Origin: Mycogone perniciosa
Taxonomy: Eukaryota > Ascomycota > Sordariomycetes > Hypocreales > Hypocreaceae
Assembly: GCA_025331125.1 (NCBI GenBank)
Contig: JAOALB010000168.1
Location: 1-64,000, forward strand
Reading direction: 5' to 3'
Length of the DNA stretch: 64,000 nt
Shown here: one piece after another, positions 62,153 through 64,000 of the stretch
Position numbering within the stretch: the first letter of the stretch is position 1
Layout of the letters: each line of letters starts with the position of its first letter
Made by a program: the position numbers and the translations under genes
Notes under the pieces: generated by a model
What the model was told of the DNA's origin: nothing
The model's input: only the letters and a program-made list of their open reading frames with translations
The model's database searches: none

Positions 62153-64000
62153 GGTTAATTGAATGGCGAACGAGGGGGAAAATGCAAAGATTTTGCTGGA
62201 CAAATGACAAGGGCGGCGCGGGGAAGTGCTGGGTGAGGTGGGAACACTAGTTCATGGTGGCGGGCCAGATATTAAGAGGGGTGAACAGGAATCGAAGCTC
62301 TGATGTACACTAACTGGATAGGGGAGGATTGATAATTAACGAGGAAAACACGGAAACCACTGGCAAGAGACAGGTTGGGCTGCGTGTACTGGGGGTAATA
62401 ATGTGGGAATGTTCCGACAGCGGATGTGAAAGCAGAGGCATCGGGCGCAAAAGTGCAAGAGATAGGGGATGACGAGACGAATTTTGCTCCGGAACGGCCA
62501 TGTGGGGATCTCGAGGCTTGATCAGGTCTGGAAGAAGAAGGCCGTGCGATGATTTATGGCGGGGTTCATCAATGGGCTCAGGCGCGCCAACCAGCTGAGC
62601 AGTTTTATGGCCTTGGGTCGAAGCGAGAGTCGTCGAGTTGAGTCCCAATTGTAATGGCGCCATGGGAGGCTGATGACGAGTCAGGGTGCACAGTCGCCAA
62701 CCAGCGAGCCAGCCAAGTTGCTTTGTGAGGCAAAAGAGCCAAGCATTGAGCAGGAAGAAGCTTCTTGGCCATGTTGTACCTTGATCAGCTGCTAGTAGCA
62801 GACGTAGGAGTACTACTACTACCGGGAGGATTGACGGGTGTGGTTCCGCAAAATAGCCGTGTCGTCCAGGGCAAGCTTGTCCTCAATTTTGTCGTCGCTA
62901 GTGGAGGTTCCTTGATTGACATGTGCAAATCCCTGCAACCGGTCTCCTCAACAAGCACTGCCGTATGTCATAGGGATGAAGATGCACTAGCCAAAACACC
63001 CATAGGCACGCACAGTATCCCTCTGCAATGGAGTTACAAGGTAGCCGGCGGAAGCCGCTGACACTAGCCAGAATGACAATAGCTGACTCATGATTTCAAA
63101 GTGCGAGACATTGTTGGCTGGGTCTGCCTGTGGAGGGAGCTGAAACCAACGTCTGAACATGTCGTGCGGCCCAATGAACATCCCCTCATCGCCAGATATC
63201 GATTGGGATGATGTTGGAGGGATGGGAAAGGCCTCAGCACCAGCAGGAAGGACTTGATATGAGGAAATGACAGGCCCCTAAAGGGTTGAATGCTCCCACT
63301 TGGGGTAGCTCTCGAGTAGCGACAGGACAGTAGTAGTAATGATGATGGCGGGGTTGGCTTTGCGACATGATGCGGAGAAATAGAGAGAGGCGCGGGGATG
63401 TTTATTCGAGGAAGGAAACACAAACCACGTACTTTGACATCATTGCCTGGGTGGCTCTCCTTAACAGGTCAAAGCCTCCTCCTCCTCCAGCGTGCGAGCT
63501 TTCAGGACCGGACATGGCTGCAGGGGATTCGGGTTCGGATTTGAATTCGAAGTCGTTCGTTTGTCAGCGTAAACACGGCGAGTCGATCATGCACGAGCAG
63601 AGTCAGAGGGGAGAGGGAGGTCGAGGTCGGACGGCGTCGCGTACGCCAGTTGTCGGTCGCGAAGGGAAGCTGTATCACGGATGGTGATGCAGAGGGGAAA
63701 AGGTTGGGAAGATGGAGGTGCAGTGTTGAAAAAGTTGTTTGTAAGTGGACGGTTTCTTGGGGCAAAGTGAAATCCAGATGAAGGAGCCGCTGGGCGGCGC
63801 TCCAAGGTTTCCTCGTACAGTGCGCGGGTACGTTCAGGTGGTGGAAGGCTTTCTAGCGGAAGTGCGCGGTAGGTTGCTTTCGGAGGTGGAGTTATGGAGC
63901 AGCAAGCACTGGCTGGGAGTAGCGGTACAACCACTGATCCATGGCATCCATTGGCATGGCATCCACTGCGCCCACTGCGCCCACTGCGCTACTGCCAGTC
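62153..64000. other. long upstream region of SCH9
   Basis: No other coding gene is supported. Fungal Sch9 genes often have long 5' leaders, and this stretch (minus strand) could be transcribed leader and promoter. It contains a long upstream frame (62310-62663), a GTAGTA run at 62808-62820, and a TGGCATCCA/CTGCGCCCA tandem at 63938-63988. Confidence 0.45.
62310..62663 (-). other. possible upstream ORF in the SCH9 leader
   Basis: An ATG at 62663 opens 117 codons that end at 62310, about 160 bases before the SCH9 start. The peptide (MAPLQLGLNSTTLASTQGHK) has no recognisable domain. If the leader includes it, it would act as an upstream ORF lowering SCH9 translation. There is no direct evidence that it is transcribed. 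Confidence 0.3.

Overview
This window is eukaryotic nuclear DNA from a filamentous ascomycete. The features pointing there are short GT-AG introns (about 50-100 bp), a U2 snRNA gene, a tRNA gene with an intron, a mitochondrial rhomboid protease, the LSm6, LSm8 and Prp4 splicing proteins, an Sch9 kinase, an ATP synthase subunit h, and several families known mainly from Pezizomycotina. Gene content and style suggest Sordariomycetes, perhaps Hypocreales, but I cannot place the species. Start codons and exon joints below were set by reading frame, splice sites and family pattern. They are not supported by transcript data.

Layout. Bases 1 to about 6 kb are AT-rich and mostly decayed. They hold a Tc1/mariner-type transposase relic whose stops look like repeat-induced point mutation (RIP), two small secreted-protein candidates (one frameshifted), an unidentified coding relic, and a relic of an acyl-CoA ligase. 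From 6.5 to 12.3 kb come a terpene synthase, a membrane-anchored polysaccharide deacetylase, a trans-sulfuration-type PLP enzyme, and a four-exon conserved gene with a 29-nt micro-exon. A 3-kb gene-free stretch follows. From 15.3 to 26.3 kb lie a small membrane protein, a SAM methyltransferase, LSM6 divergent from a Rad60/Esc2-type SUMO-like protein, a secreted NucA/NucB-like protein, an alpha/beta hydrolase, a DUF899 protein and an FAD-linked oxidase. From 26.8 to 38.5 kb are an Hst3/Hst4-type sirtuin, a mitochondrial rhomboid and three conserved proteins of unknown function.

From 40.4 to 48 kb are a nucleoside hydrolase, LSM8, U2 snRNA, tRNA-Ser(GCU), a transcription-type cyclin and PRP4. 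From 49.5 to 62.2 kb are a Psk1/S6K-like AGC kinase, a DOMON-cytochrome b561 protein, ATP synthase subunit h (ATP14) and Sch9. A second AT-rich, gene-poor stretch lies at about 56.4-59.4 kb.

Functional themes. Four spliceosome components (LSm6, LSm8, U2, Prp4) lie within 30 kb, three of them within 6 kb. Two AGC kinases of the TORC1/S6-kinase class lie 8.4 kb apart. A sirtuin of the H3K56 class and a Rad60-type protein both belong to genome-maintenance pathways. None of these groups looks like an operon-style system. The most distinctive unexplained signal is a family of short palindromes around TACGGAGT/ACTCCGTA, scattered through the intergenic DNA and found inside one intron. I found no convincing undescribed multi-gene system.
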